NCBI RefSeq assembly: GCF_000711715.1
Contig: NZ_JONN01000001.1
Span: 434,001-498,000 of the forward strand
Length of the DNA: 64,000 nucleotides
Source: Sphingomonas astaxanthinifaciens DSM 22298
GTDB taxonomy: Bacteria; Pseudomonadota; Alphaproteobacteria; Sphingomonadales; Sphingomonadaceae
Direction of reading: 5' to 3'
The notes beneath the pieces were generated by a model, which made no database searches, was not told the DNA's origin, and saw only the letters and a program-made list of their open reading frames with translations. Shown here in pieces: positions 33,213 through 42,725 of this stretch (position 1 is its first letter; each line of letters opens with the position of its first letter). The translations under genes and the position numbers were made by a program.

Positions 33213-36200
33213 TCAGGCGTCCGCAAGTGTATCGACATCAAGCTTCTCGCCGGATTTGAGAATGTCGTAGACGATGTTGGTGAGGATCCCCATCGCCTGA
33301 CGGTCCCCTTTGAGCAGGATTGTCGCGAGCGAATTGTTCGAGGTCATGGCACGCACGACAGCGCTCTGAACGGCACCGGGCAGATTGCCCTTCATGGCGA
33401 GTTGCTTCTCGCTCTGATCCACCTGCGCCATGACCACCTGGTTCTCTTGGGCGATGGAAGCGATCTGGTTCACAAAGTGGGCCTGGTCAGCAAGCGGGGC
33501 CGCTTCTCCGAACAGGCTGTTGAGACGCTGTATGAGCTCCAGAAGGTAGACTGGCTTGCTGCCGGGCATAGGTGAGCTGCCGGCTCCTAGGGGCTTGAGA
33601 ACGAGGTCTTCGCCGTCATCTCCAGCCGGGGGGCCGCTGACGTCCTCACGATCCTTGATGTCATATCCGGTGAGCGCTAACCCATTGAGGTCGATAGTCT
33701 CCGGGGTCACGCCATCCAGGCGCTTCGCCAGCAGCTTGGAGAACGCCGCGTAGTTCTCGAGATCAGGGTCGTTCAGCTCGATAAGCTGAGCGATGTAGGC
33801 ATATGTGCGACTGAAACGCTCAAGGCCGGCTTTGAACTCCTTCAGCACGCCGATGAGCCTGTCGGCCTCTGCGCGGCGGTGGTCGGCAGCCTTCATGCCG
33901 TCTTCGTTCCCGGCTTCCTTTGCCTTCTGGTAGGCAGCCTCGGCAGCTTCGGCTTCCTGCCGGAAGGCTTTCAGCTTGCCGTTGTAAAGGTCGGTAGGGG
34001 CCTGCGTGGCAGCGAATAGCTCCTTGTGCTGCGGCTCCTTGCTCGCCGCGATTTCGCTAGCTGTCTTGAAGCGCGCTGCCTTGAAGGCGTCGAGATCGAC
34101 ACCCCTGTAGATCCCGGCCTCGTCCAGTCGATCCTTCATCTCGTAGACGACGTTTAGGTCCTGAACATCATCGATCTGCGCGCCGGCGTCGTAGCGTGCG
34201 AAAGCCCGACGAACGACCTCAGGGTCGTTCACGAAGTCGATGACGAAGGTCTGGTCCTTGCCAGGGAACGTGCGATTCAGGCGCGACAGCGTCTGGACGA
34301 TCTCGACGTCGTTGGCGATCTTCTTGTCGACGTACATGGCTACGAGCTTGGGCTGGTCGAAGCCTGTCTGAAACTTGTTGGCCACGAGCATCACCCGATA
34401 CTCAGGCCGGTCAAAGGCGATGCGGAGGTCCTGACCCTTGGCGCCGGGGTTCATTGTGTCCTCGGTGAAGACGGCGTCCTCATCGACCACGAATGTATCG
34501 CCCTTCAGCTGCTCGTCGTCGAAGTGCATAACCTCCTTGCCGGTCAGCTGACCGGAGAATGCCACGAGGGCATGGATGTCCTTGTACTGGGGATGATCCT
34601 CGATGAAGGCATCGAACGCCTTCTTGTAGCGGACGGCGGCCGCTCGCGAGCTCGTCACGACCATAGCCTTAGCCTTGCCGTCGAGTAGGTGAGCAACGTT
34701 CTTGGCGAAGTGCTCCATGATGAACTGGACCTTCTGGGTCACGTTCGTAGAATGGAGCGTCATCCATTTGGCCAGGGCCCGCTTCGCTGCCTTGCCGTCG
34801 ACGCGCTTGGTGTCGACCATCTCCTTCCCAAGGTTGAAGGCGGTCTTGTAAGGGACGTACCCCTTGAGGACATCGAGAATGAACTTCTCCTCGATCGCCT
34901 GGCGCATGGGGTAGCGGTGGAAGGACTCCGGCCTGTTGTCGTCTGAGGCAGGCTTGGTCAGGTCCTTGGGCCGCCCGAACAGCATCATCGTGGAGTGCTT
35001 CGGCGTGGCGGTGAAGGCGAACTGAGAGATATTCTTAGGCCGAGCGCGCGAGTGCTGGATCTCGGTGAGCAGTTCTTCGACCGTCATCTGCTCCATGCCC
35101 TTCTTGGAGGTGAGGGCCAGAGTTGCCTGGAGCTTCGACGCGGTCGTGCCGGTCTGAGAAGCGTGGGCCTCGTCGATAATCACGGCGAAGTTGCGGTCCT
35201 TCAGGGACTGCTCGGTGAGGATCGCCTCCATCGCGTAGGGGAAGGTCTGGATCGTGACGATGATGATCGGTACGCCCTTCAGCAGCGCGTCGGTGAGCTG
35301 CTGGCTCTTCGACTTCGAGGACTTTTCCCGATCGATGGCTGCAATCAGACCGGTCTGATGCTCGATCTGCTGGATCGCGTCCTGCAGTTGGGCGTCAAGG
35401 ACCGTGCGGTCGGTGACGACTATCGCCGCGTTGAAGATGGGGGTTCCATCGTCCTTGCGCAGCTTGATCAGGTCATGCGCGGTCCACGCGATGGTCGACG
35501 TCTTCCCTGATCCAGCGCTGTGCTCGCAGAGGTAGGCTTGGCCAGGGCCATTTGCGGCCGCGTCGGTGATCATCTGGTTCACCGCAGACCACTGGTGGAA
35601 GCGCGGGAAAATGAGCGTTTCCTTCTTTGACCAGTTGCCCTTGAGGTCGACGACGTCCTTCTTCTCGACATACACGAAGCTGTGGAAGATGCGCAGCCAG
35701 GCGTCGCGCTGGCAGATCTCTTCCCAGAAGTAAGCGACGGGGTATTCGCCATCCTCACGTGGCTTGTTGCCGGCGTGACCATCCCGGCCCTTGTTGAAGG
35801 GCAGGAAGTAGGTGTTCTCGCCGGCGAGCTTGGTTGCCATCCAGATCTCGCTGTCCGACATAGCGAAGTGGACCACGGCGCCGCGCTTGAAGGTCAGCAG
35901 CGGCTCTTTGCGCTTGGTCTGCGGGTCAACGGGGAGGCGGTCCTGCTTGTACTGCTCTCGCGCAGCCTCACACGACTGGGTGAAGTCGGTCTTGATCTCC
36001 ACCGTGGCGACAGGAATTCCGTTCAGAAACAGGCCGAGGTCGATCGCATACTCCTTGCTGGGGTGGTAGCGGAGCTGGGGCACGACACGCAGCCGGTTCG
36101 ACGCATAGCGGTGCAGAACGTCCTTGTTGCGCTCGTCCTCGGGGGCCGCTTCGCTGACCTGGATCTCACCGCAGCCCGCAATCGAGAAGCCCCGACGCAG

Positions 36201-36455
36201 AACGTTGATGGTGCCCTGCTTCTCGAGAGCCTTCTCCAGGCGGTCCATGAGGACCCTCGTGGCCTTGTCGCCGTTCATGGCGATGAGCTTCTCCCACTTC
36301 GCCGGCTGGGTCTTCTGCAACCAGGCAACGAGGTCCTCGGGGTAGAGGGCGTAGTCCTTGTCGTAGCCGCTGGTCTCGCCGACTACCCATCCTTGCTCCT
36401 TGAGCTTCTGGACGATGTAGGCTTCGAGATGCTTCTCGTGATGCAGCTCGCTCAT
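33213..36455 (-). CDS. hsdR: Type I restriction enzyme, R (motor/nuclease) subunit
   Basis: HsdR drives translocation and cleavage in the HsdR2M2S complex. The 1080-residue protein opens with the nuclease domain: Asp139 (YAIDLGLFLNG), then Glu153 and Lys155 in VATVEIKTDF form the PD-(D/E)XK site. The SF2 motor has Walker A AGSGKTSTIAW near 313, DEAH in VIIDEAHASQTG near 428, FTATPKHSTMM and later QTLSRLNRTFPGKDQTF. The C-terminus is helical (EcoR124-like). It overlaps hsdS by four bases. No frame break is visible. Confidence 0.96.
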   Translation of the reverse strand: MSELHHEKHLEAYIVQKLKEQGWVVGETSGYDKDYALYPEDLVAWLQKTQPAKWEKLIAMNGDKATRVLMDRLEKALEKQGTINVLRRGFSIAGCGEIQVSEAAPEDERNKDVLHRYASNRLRVVPQLRYHPSKEYAIDLGLFLNGIPVATVEIKTDFTQSCEAAREQYKQDRLPVDPQTKRKEPLLTFKRGAVVHFAMSDSEIWMATKLAGENTYFLPFNKGRDGHAGNKPREDGEYPVAYFWEEICQRDAWLRIFHSFVYVEKKDVVDLKGNWSKKETLIFPRFHQWSAVNQMITDAAANGPGQAYLCEHSAGSGKTSTIAWTAHDLIKLRKDDGTPIFNAAIVVTDRTVLDAQLQDAIQQIEHQTGLIAAIDREKSSKSKSQQLTDALLKGVPIIIVTIQTFPYAMEAILTEQSLKDRNFAVIIDEAHASQTGTTASKLQATLALTSKKGMEQMTVEELLTEIQHSRARPKNISQFAFTATPKHSTMMLFGRPKDLTKPASDDNRPESFHRYPMRQAIEEKFILDVLKGYVPYKTAFNLGKEMVDTKRVDGKAAKRALAKWMTLHSTNVTQKVQFIMEHFAKNVAHLLDGKAKAMVVTSSRAAAVRYKKAFDAFIEDHPQYKDIHALVAFSGQLTGKEVMHFDDEQLKGDTFVVDEDAVFTEDTMNPGAKGQDLRIAFDRPEYRVMLVANKFQTGFDQPKLVAMYVDKKIANDVEIVQTLSRLNRTFPGKDQTFVIDFVNDPEVVRRAFARYDAGAQIDDVQDLNVVYEMKDRLDEAGIYRGVDLDAFKAARFKTASEIAASKEPQHKELFAATQAPTDLYNGKLKAFRQEAEAAEAAYQKAKEAGNEDGMKAADHRRAEADRLIGVLKEFKAGLERFSRTYAYIAQLIELNDPDLENYAAFSKLLAKRLDGVTPETIDLNGLALTGYDIKDREDVSGPPAGDDGEDLVLKPLGAGSSPMPGSKPVYLLELIQRLNSLFGEAAPLADQAHFVNQIASIAQENQVVMAQVDQSEKQLAMKGNLPGAVQSAVVRAMTSNNSLATILLKGDRQAMGILTNIVYDILKSGEKLDVDTLADA

Positions 36456-37654
36456 GCGGCATTCCTGACGTCGATCTTGCCGGTCACGGCGGCGGTGATG
36501 AGGGCTGTGCGGTGTTCCTTCAGAAGTTCGATGCTGCGCTCGGTCCTAGAGACCAGCGAACTAATTCGAGCTTCTAGTCGCTTAAGACGGGCGGCGATCG
36601 CACGCTGTTGATCGAGTGACGGCAGGGACACCATGATGCGACGAAGAAGGTGCCATTTAATCTGCCGCTGAATATCGCCTACGCTGAGCGACGCAAGCAT
36701 GAAGCGCTCGACGTACGGGCGACTACGGAATGCGAAGTTGGCGAACTCAGGCTCGATCAACGTTTGATTTAGCTCGAAAACGAAATACGCCGGACTGACG
36801 ATTCCTCGGTGCGAGGAAACCCCTACCGAACCGCGCCAAGCCTGCTGATTGTTCAAGACGAAATTGCCGGCTTCAACGAGTTGGTACTTGTCGAGGCTCT
36901 CAGCCGGTTTGTGAACCAAACCGCCGCCTTCCGAGTAGGGGATCACCCCGCGATCGAGGTAAACCGACAGCAAGCCCTCGTGCGCCAAGCCCGTGACGCA
37001 CTTGGTTGATGCGAGCGCCCAGAACGGCACTGACGTCCAAGCCTCTCTGGGCTCCACGGCCTTGATGATCTCCGCGCTTAGCTTCTCTTGGAGAAGGTCA
37101 ATGAAGCGCTGCTTATGGCGGGTCAGTCGATCAATCTGAGCCACCTCGCGATCCAAGTAGTTTGAGATGTCTTGCTGGTCGTCGAAGCTGATATTGGGAA
37201 CGGGAAATTCCAGCAGCTCATTCTGGCTCAGATTCTGACGGATGCCGCCGCCCAGCCCGTTGAAGATGTTTCCTCGGTAGGCGGCGTAGAAATACCAGTA
37301 GTAGAAGGGGCTGAAGACGGACTCAGAGACGGGCCGCAGCCGAATGTAAGCCGGGCTCATGATGCCCCGTCGGGGAACTAGGCCGACGCGGCTGGTCTTG
37401 ATGTTCTGAAGGTCGATAAGCTTGAAAGCCAAGTCACCCGGTTCAAAAATCTGGTAGGTCGAGTAATCGGAGGATTGCAGGCCCTCCACGTCTTCGAGCG
37501 AACGGTCGATTACACCGCCCATGGTAAGTGCGAGGCGATGACGTTCCTTCATCCCGGTGTTCAGGTCCTTGACGCACCGAAAGCGGTATTTCGCAGGGGC
37601 GACGGACCAAAGGGAGCTCCCAACGAAGTCTTGCAGGAAGTCGCGGCCGCTCAT
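36452..37654 (-). CDS. hsdS: Type I restriction enzyme, S (specificity) subunit
   Basis: HsdS gives the bipartite DNA recognition of the system. The 400-residue protein has two target recognition domains, each with the repeated motif RGI(M/V)SPAY (first copy in PRRGIMSPAYIRLRP, second in HRGIVSPAYFVFEL), separated and ended by long helices (DYLDREVAQIDRLTRHKQRF type; KRLEARISSLVSRTERSIEL). The recognised sequence cannot be read from the protein. Start and stop overlap hsdM and hsdR by four bases each. Confidence 0.93.
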   Translation of the reverse strand: MSGRDFLQDFVGSSLWSVAPAKYRFRCVKDLNTGMKERHRLALTMGGVIDRSLEDVEGLQSSDYSTYQIFEPGDLAFKLIDLQNIKTSRVGLVPRRGIMSPAYIRLRPVSESVFSPFYYWYFYAAYRGNIFNGLGGGIRQNLSQNELLEFPVPNISFDDQQDISNYLDREVAQIDRLTRHKQRFIDLLQEKLSAEIIKAVEPREAWTSVPFWALASTKCVTGLAHEGLLSVYLDRGVIPYSEGGGLVHKPAESLDKYQLVEAGNFVLNNQQAWRGSVGVSSHRGIVSPAYFVFELNQTLIEPEFANFAFRSRPYVERFMLASLSVGDIQRQIKWHLLRRIMVSLPSLDQQRAIAARLKRLEARISSLVSRTERSIELLKEHRTALITAAVTGKIDVRNAA

Positions 37655-39669
37655 TCGGTCACCTCCGCCAGCATGCCAGCGATCTCTGCCTCGACGGCCT
37701 TTAGGTCTGCATCGATGTCATGCAGGCTGCGCGGGGGCTGATATTCGTAGAAGTAGCGATTGAAGTTGATCTCGTAGCCGACAACCCCAACCTTTCCGTC
37801 CTGCTCATCGCGGAAGCTCTGGTCCACGAAAGCGTCCGGTGCATGGGGTAGGACCTCAGCAGCCATATAGTCGTCGATCTCGGTGCCAAGCGGCACGTTC
37901 TCGAAGTCGGTCAGCTGGTCGTCAGTAACGATCACCCCGTTCTCATCCTGCACCGGATCGGCATCAGGGTCGCGTACGCCAAAGGCGGTCACGAAGGCCT
38001 TGGTCAGAGGCTTAGAAGCCTTACCGAGCGCCGCATTCTGGCGGGCCGCAGCCTTGGCCAAGGCCTCTACCCAGCTGTACTCGTGCTCTTCACCCGCGTG
38101 CTGGAGCAGGACACCCTTCCAGGCTTCCTGCTGGTCACTGGTGAGCTTGCCCCATGCGCGGTCATCGGCGAGCTTGCTGAAGCCTTGTTCGTTGATGACG
38201 ATCTTCATGCGCAGCGGCCGAAGCACCTTCACCCGCCGGTAGCCAAACTCCTGGTAGTCGAAAATGCGACTGGACTTCGTCGACTCGTAGGCGGCGTAGG
38301 CCCCGACGATCTGGCGCATCTGGTCAGCGCTGATCTCCCGGCGCTTGTTGCCTTCCGCCTTGCGCATGGGCGTGCAGAGGTCGGTCGCGTTGAGGAGCTG
38401 AACCTTCCCTCTACGAGCCTCCGGCTTCCGGTTGGACAAAAGCCAGATGTAGGTTCCGATCCCCGTCCGGAAGAAGATCTCCGTCGGCAGGGCGATGATT
38501 GCATCGACGAAGTCGTTCTCGAGCAGGTAGCGCCGGATCTCTGACTCGCCTTGGCCGGCGTTGCCGTTGAACAGCGGAGAGCCAGACAGGACGATTGCAG
38601 CGCGACCGCCACCGTTCTCGGGCGTCTCGAACTTGCTGATGAGGTGCAGAAGAAACAGCATCGAGCCGTCGCTGACCCGGGGCAGTTTAGGACCGAACCG
38701 GCCCTCGAACTTCTTCTCCGAGTGCTCACTGACAACCGCTGCCTGATCCTTCTCCCACTTCTTTCCGAAGGGTGGGTTGGAGATGCAGTAGTGGAAGCGC
38801 TCGCCATCCCACTGGTCATTGGAAAGGGTGCTGCCGAGCTTGATATTCTTCGAGAGGTCGCGCCCAGGATCCGACGTCAACGTCTTTAGCAGCATGCCTG
38901 CGAGACACACTGCGTGGGTCTCGGGCTCGAGCTCCTGGCCGTACGGCACCACTGTCGGGGCGATGCTGTAGCGATCGCGCAGGTTCTGGACGTGCTCCAT
39001 GCCGTCAGAGAGGAAGCCGCCGGTTCCGCAGGTCGGGTCATAGAGGGTGCGGATCAGGCCAGGTGTGTTGACGAACATTTCGTCGTCCGGGTCCAGCAGT
39101 AGCTCGATGGCGAGATGCACGACGTCACGGGGCGTCATGAAGTCCTCGGCCGCTTCGTTCACCTCGGCGCCGAAGCGCCGGATCAGGTGCTCGTAGATGT
39201 TGCTCATCACCCGCTCGGGCACCGCGTCCGGATGCAGATCGAAGCCGGCGAAGTTCTGGCAAATCTTGTAGAGGACGCCCTGCTTCTCCATGCGGGCAAT
39301 CGTGTTTGCGAAGTCGAACTGCTCGAAGATGACGCGAGCGTTATCGCTGAAGTTCGCGATGTAGTCTTCGAGGTTCTGCCGGGTGCGGCTGCCGCCGAGG
39401 GTAGCGAGAGTGTAGTTCGACGTGTTGTAGAAAGGGTAGCCGGTCACCTGGCGGAGCACGACGTCTAGGTCGATGCCTTGGTTCGCCATCGACGTATACG
39501 TCGACTGAACCTGGTCACGCGTCGGCTCCAGAACGCATTCGAGCCGGCGCAGCAGCGTGAACGGCAGGATGACCTTGCCGAAGTCCGTGTGCTTGAAGTC
39601 ACCCCAGAGATCATCGGCGTTCTTCCAGATGAAGTCCGTCAGGCTGGCATCCTTGGCACGCTGCAACAT
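37651..39669 (-). CDS. hsdM: Type I restriction enzyme, M (N6-adenine methyltransferase) subunit
   Basis: HsdM methylates adenine in the HsdS target. The 672-residue protein has the N-terminal helical HsdM domain (DFIWKNADDLWGDFKHTDFG), SAM motif I YDPTCGTGGFLSDGM near residue 215 and catalytic motif IV NPPFGKKW near 300. It is a large variant with an extra C-terminal region. I used ATG 39669, which overlaps the TGA of the small HTH gene as TGATG; a TTG one codon upstream is less likely. Confidence 0.95.
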   Translation of the reverse strand: MLQRAKDASLTDFIWKNADDLWGDFKHTDFGKVILPFTLLRRLECVLEPTRDQVQSTYTSMANQGIDLDVVLRQVTGYPFYNTSNYTLATLGGSRTRQNLEDYIANFSDNARVIFEQFDFANTIARMEKQGVLYKICQNFAGFDLHPDAVPERVMSNIYEHLIRRFGAEVNEAAEDFMTPRDVVHLAIELLLDPDDEMFVNTPGLIRTLYDPTCGTGGFLSDGMEHVQNLRDRYSIAPTVVPYGQELEPETHAVCLAGMLLKTLTSDPGRDLSKNIKLGSTLSNDQWDGERFHYCISNPPFGKKWEKDQAAVVSEHSEKKFEGRFGPKLPRVSDGSMLFLLHLISKFETPENGGGRAAIVLSGSPLFNGNAGQGESEIRRYLLENDFVDAIIALPTEIFFRTGIGTYIWLLSNRKPEARRGKVQLLNATDLCTPMRKAEGNKRREISADQMRQIVGAYAAYESTKSSRIFDYQEFGYRRVKVLRPLRMKIVINEQGFSKLADDRAWGKLTSDQQEAWKGVLLQHAGEEHEYSWVEALAKAAARQNAALGKASKPLTKAFVTAFGVRDPDADPVQDENGVIVTDDQLTDFENVPLGTEIDDYMAAEVLPHAPDAFVDQSFRDEQDGKVGVVGYEINFNRYFYEYQPPRSLHDIDADLKAVEAEIAGMLAEVTE

Positions 39670-39908
39670 CAACTTTCCTCGTTCTCTAATTGCTTAATCA
39701 GACCGATGACCTGTTGAAGCTGACCCTCTCGCGCTCGTAGGAGCGCCGCCAATTTAGTATTGAGGTCCGACGGCTTGGGATGGTCCCCTGCCGACCAGTA
39801 GCGGACCATTCTGTCGGATACGCCCAGATCTCTCGAGAGCGGGCGCTGCCAGCGTTCGCCGTAGAGCGCCTCGCCGGTCAAGCGAAGTGTGTCAAAGCCC
39901 CCTCTCAT
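39669..39908 (-). CDS. Small helix-turn-helix protein heading hsdMSR (79 aa)
   Basis: The protein has a single HTH near residues 24-45 (LSRDLGVSDRMVRYWSAGDH) after a helix TLRLTGEALYGERWQ, and a charged helical tail. Its stop overlaps the hsdM start (TGATG), so it is translated as the first gene of the restriction operon. A perfect 14-base palindrome covers its start codon. By analogy with C proteins of other restriction systems it probably controls hsdMSR, but no close family is recognised. Confidence 0.75.
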   Translation of the reverse strand: MRGGFDTLRLTGEALYGERWQRPLSRDLGVSDRMVRYWSAGDHPKPSDLNTKLAALLRAREGQLQQVIGLIKQLENEES

Positions 39909-39934
39909 TTCCGAATAGTAGGAAATGAGAGGGG
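39899..39934. promoter_or_regulatory. 14-base perfect palindrome over the start of the HTH gene
   Basis: CCCCTCTCATTTCC (39899-39912) and GGAAATGAGAGGGG (39921-39934) are exact inverted repeats around an 8-base spacer. The HTH gene's ATG (39908-39906) lies inside one arm. It can work as a DNA operator for the HTH protein, or as an mRNA hairpin that buries the start codon. Confidence 0.75.
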
Positions 39935-40008
39935 CGCCAGCAAGCGGTTTCTGCCTCTAGGGCGCTGCGCTGTTCGACGACATTGAAGACCTACCGAATG
40001 CCCCCGGG

Positions 40009-41793
40009 TTAGGTGTGTGCTGGGGCCGGCGCTGGTAACGTCGGAGGTAGGTCGAAGTAGATCGGTTGGAAGATCCTCTGTGTAAGGCGGATGAGGTCTT
40101 CCAGGTCAAAGAAGTAGCGAGGGAAGGATCGTCTGCCATACATTGGGGCATCGTAACGATAACGCAGGACGCCCCGAGCAACCCATTGTCTGGCTTCAAT
40201 AACCGGCATCGACGCCATCGGTCCCCAAAGTGTCTCAAAATGTTCGTTTACATGATGGAGCTGGACGAACTTCCGTGTGCGGAGCAGCTTGTTGAGGCGG
40301 TGAAATGCTTGCCGCTCGGCAAGTTCGTCCTTGTCGACGTAGAGTTCGCCAAGGCGGACCCCAACATCCATCTTGTAGACAGGCAGCAGCCCCGAGAAGA
40401 TATCTTCTAGGAACCGCCAACGTTCGTATGGCCGACGAAGGCGTGGCATGTCGCTGATACGGATCGGTAACTCCGGTGTAGTTGGCACCACAAGAGCAGC
40501 TAGGCGAGTTACCAGACTATCAACTTCGCCACGGTCCACCCCTATTCGACGCCTTCGTTCCGACAGAAGTTTAGATTCAAACCAGGGTTCGGGAGGGCTT
40601 GCAGCGTCGCCCTCCAGCAATAGCATGGCACATTCGACCGACAGTGCCGAAGCAGCATTTTTGGTGATCTTGCTGTGGGTCGATTGGTGCCGGCGCTTCT
40701 TCGCGACGGGGGCCACACGGGCTGTGTCTTCGCTTGCATGAATGTCTGACGCCGCACGCTTTTCGTAGCGATGCCAACGCTGTCCCCGCCGATAATCTAG
40801 GTGTTCTAGGCAGAAGATCTTAAACTCCTGATCAACCGCCTTCACGTACGAGCCATCATGATCTTTGATCGGCTTGATGGCCAACAACCCGTATTCGGTA
40901 GAAAACCGTCGGCGAAGAAGGTTGTGTTGGACCGGGGCGGGATTGCGATCGACGAATGACGCAAGCAGGTCATGAAAAGCGTTCGGCCAGTTTTGCAGGA
41001 CTGAGAAGCCCGGACCGCAGATTTTGCGGGCCGCGGCAACTCCATCAGTTTGGTCGACGTTGCCGAGCCCGTATCGCGCCCGATCACAATCAGTCGGTTG
41101 GTCGATATCTTTTGTGGCGGCGGTCAGGGTACCGAATCGGTTGACAGTCGTGACGAGCTGATTGAGCGAGAGGAATTGGAGAGCCGGGTGGGTTAGGCCT
41201 GAGTTCAAAGCACTATCGAAATAGCTTTCTACTTCGTGGGCGAAAGCGATCTCGTCCGTGCTAGCTGGCTCCGGAGTTGCGAAGCGCGCGTCAGCCCCAC
41301 ACTTGGTGCAGCCCCAAACCATGGTTCGCGAGTGAAGGGGCAGTGGTGCTTCGCACTCAGCACATAAGTCGCGCAGCCGCACAGCGTGTCTGGCGCAAGC
41401 CGTTACATGATAGATCGACCATGAGGGCCGTATGATCCTGTCGTCCTGCAGACAGGAGGGACAGTGCCGCATTCTCTTAGACACAAGAAAGTTTTTGCGG
41501 ATGTGATTGCCCGCGAGGTCAACAACGGCACTATGGCTCTTTGTACGGGGGCTGCGAAGGCGACGGATGAGATCTTCAGGCAGCCCAGTCACGCCCTGCA
41601 GCTGGCGCCAGAAGGAATCTGCACTCCAAGGGCTGAGGTTTGTAAGTCCTGTCGAGAGCCAGAAGGATCTCAACGAGCCCATGTCGTTGACTTCACAGAG
41701 CCGACGAACGTAGCCCATGACATGCTCGCCGGGGACGGGCTTGGGAACGAAGGGCCAGGGATCGGTGATGGTCAGCGAGTGATCGCTCTTCAT
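40009..41793 (-). CDS. tniQ: TniQ/TnsD-family transposon target-selection protein
   Basis: The 594-residue protein is long like TnsD. After KPVPGEHVMGYVRRL it has two zinc-ribbon sets: Cys111, Cys114, Cys133 and His136 (CPSCLQDD, TACARH), then Cys144, Cys147, Cys162 and Cys165 (CAECEAP, CTKCGAD). In Tn7, TnsD binds the attachment site and recruits TnsC. The length suggests a TnsD-type fixed-site protein rather than a short CRISPR-guided TniQ. The start ATG 41793 overlaps the tnsC stop. Confidence 0.9.
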   Translation of the reverse strand: MKSDHSLTITDPWPFVPKPVPGEHVMGYVRRLCEVNDMGSLRSFWLSTGLTNLSPWSADSFWRQLQGVTGLPEDLIRRLRSPRTKSHSAVVDLAGNHIRKNFLVSKRMRHCPSCLQDDRIIRPSWSIYHVTACARHAVRLRDLCAECEAPLPLHSRTMVWGCTKCGADARFATPEPASTDEIAFAHEVESYFDSALNSGLTHPALQFLSLNQLVTTVNRFGTLTAATKDIDQPTDCDRARYGLGNVDQTDGVAAARKICGPGFSVLQNWPNAFHDLLASFVDRNPAPVQHNLLRRRFSTEYGLLAIKPIKDHDGSYVKAVDQEFKIFCLEHLDYRRGQRWHRYEKRAASDIHASEDTARVAPVAKKRRHQSTHSKITKNAASALSVECAMLLLEGDAASPPEPWFESKLLSERRRRIGVDRGEVDSLVTRLAALVVPTTPELPIRISDMPRLRRPYERWRFLEDIFSGLLPVYKMDVGVRLGELYVDKDELAERQAFHRLNKLLRTRKFVQLHHVNEHFETLWGPMASMPVIEARQWVARGVLRYRYDAPMYGRRSFPRYFFDLEDLIRLTQRIFQPIYFDLPPTLPAPAPAHT

Positions 41794-42725
41794 CAGCTGG
41801 CCTGCTTCAACAGCGTGGACCGGGTGAAAGGGTTTTCATCAACGAGGCCGCTCAGGCCGCCAAACTTGTCGTAGGCGGCTTCAAGGTGTTTCTCGAGTAT
41901 GCGGCGACTTCCGGCTTCAATCGCGGTTTTGGCGGCCCACCTCAGTAATGTGCAGAGCAGTCGGGGGTTGCCGCCGCTAGCAAGAAACATCTTCTCGGCC
42001 AGCCAGTCCTCACCCAGACCTGCCTGTTGGTCGAAGGGGAATAGTGCGTCCAGCTCGGTTAGAAATGAGCGGAAAGCATTGCGACGTCGCTCATTGTCAT
42101 AGCGGAATTCGGCGAGCGCGCGCCGAATGGGCGTAATGGACGCCAGCTGCGCATTCGATGTGATTACGTCGGCCAGGCTGGGCATGCCCACGAGAACGAT
42201 CGGAACCCGGGTCTCCTTGGCCAACCCCTTGATCCAGTCGGCGGTTTGGCTCTTCGTCTTTTCAGCCCCGGTCTCGGCTAAGTGCTGGAACTCGTCCAAG
42301 ATGAGCAGCTCTACGTCCTGCCTCTTCATCTGCGCTTCAATGCGATCGGTGACGGGCGACAGCTTGCCGGCAACTGTGGGCAGCCGCTGAAGCTTTTTCA
42401 GGATGGTTTGTGCCGCGCTCAGGCGCTGGCTCATGCCTTTGAGGCTAACCAACAACACGGGCGTCTTCGTGTCGAAGCTGTGCTCGCTTTCATTCCTGAT
42501 GGGCAGGTTCGCCCTGGCATACTCACCGACAACGGTCGACTTCCCGACGCCAGTCTCGCCGATGATCATCATGCAAGTGGCTGGTGCACCCTCACGGAAG
42601 TCTGCACGAAGTTCATCGAACGTCTGCCAGATCTCGGTGAATTGCGGCCGCATGGCGAAGGCGCTGTTGATGATCATGCGCCTCTCGCTTGGCGCGGTGT
42701 TCGACCAACCTGTTCGAGCAGGCAC
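41793..42725 (-). CDS. tnsC: TnsC/TniB AAA+ ATPase
   Basis: The regulator ATPase that links target complexes to the transposase. The 310-residue protein has Walker A GETGVGKST (residues 56-64) and Walker B VELLILDEFQHLA near 132-144, then sensor-like IVLVGMPSLADV. The given start is GTG 42725, which abuts the tnsB stop; an ATG at 42677 (MIINSAFAMRPQFTEIWQTF) is an equally plausible start. It overlaps tniQ at its end. Confidence 0.92.
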   Translation of the reverse strand: MPARTGWSNTAPSERRMIINSAFAMRPQFTEIWQTFDELRADFREGAPATCMMIIGETGVGKSTVVGEYARANLPIRNESEHSFDTKTPVLLVSLKGMSQRLSAAQTILKKLQRLPTVAGKLSPVTDRIEAQMKRQDVELLILDEFQHLAETGAEKTKSQTADWIKGLAKETRVPIVLVGMPSLADVITSNAQLASITPIRRALAEFRYDNERRRNAFRSFLTELDALFPFDQQAGLGEDWLAEKMFLASGGNPRLLCTLLRWAAKTAIEAGSRRILEKHLEAAYDKFGGLSGLVDENPFTRSTLLKQAS

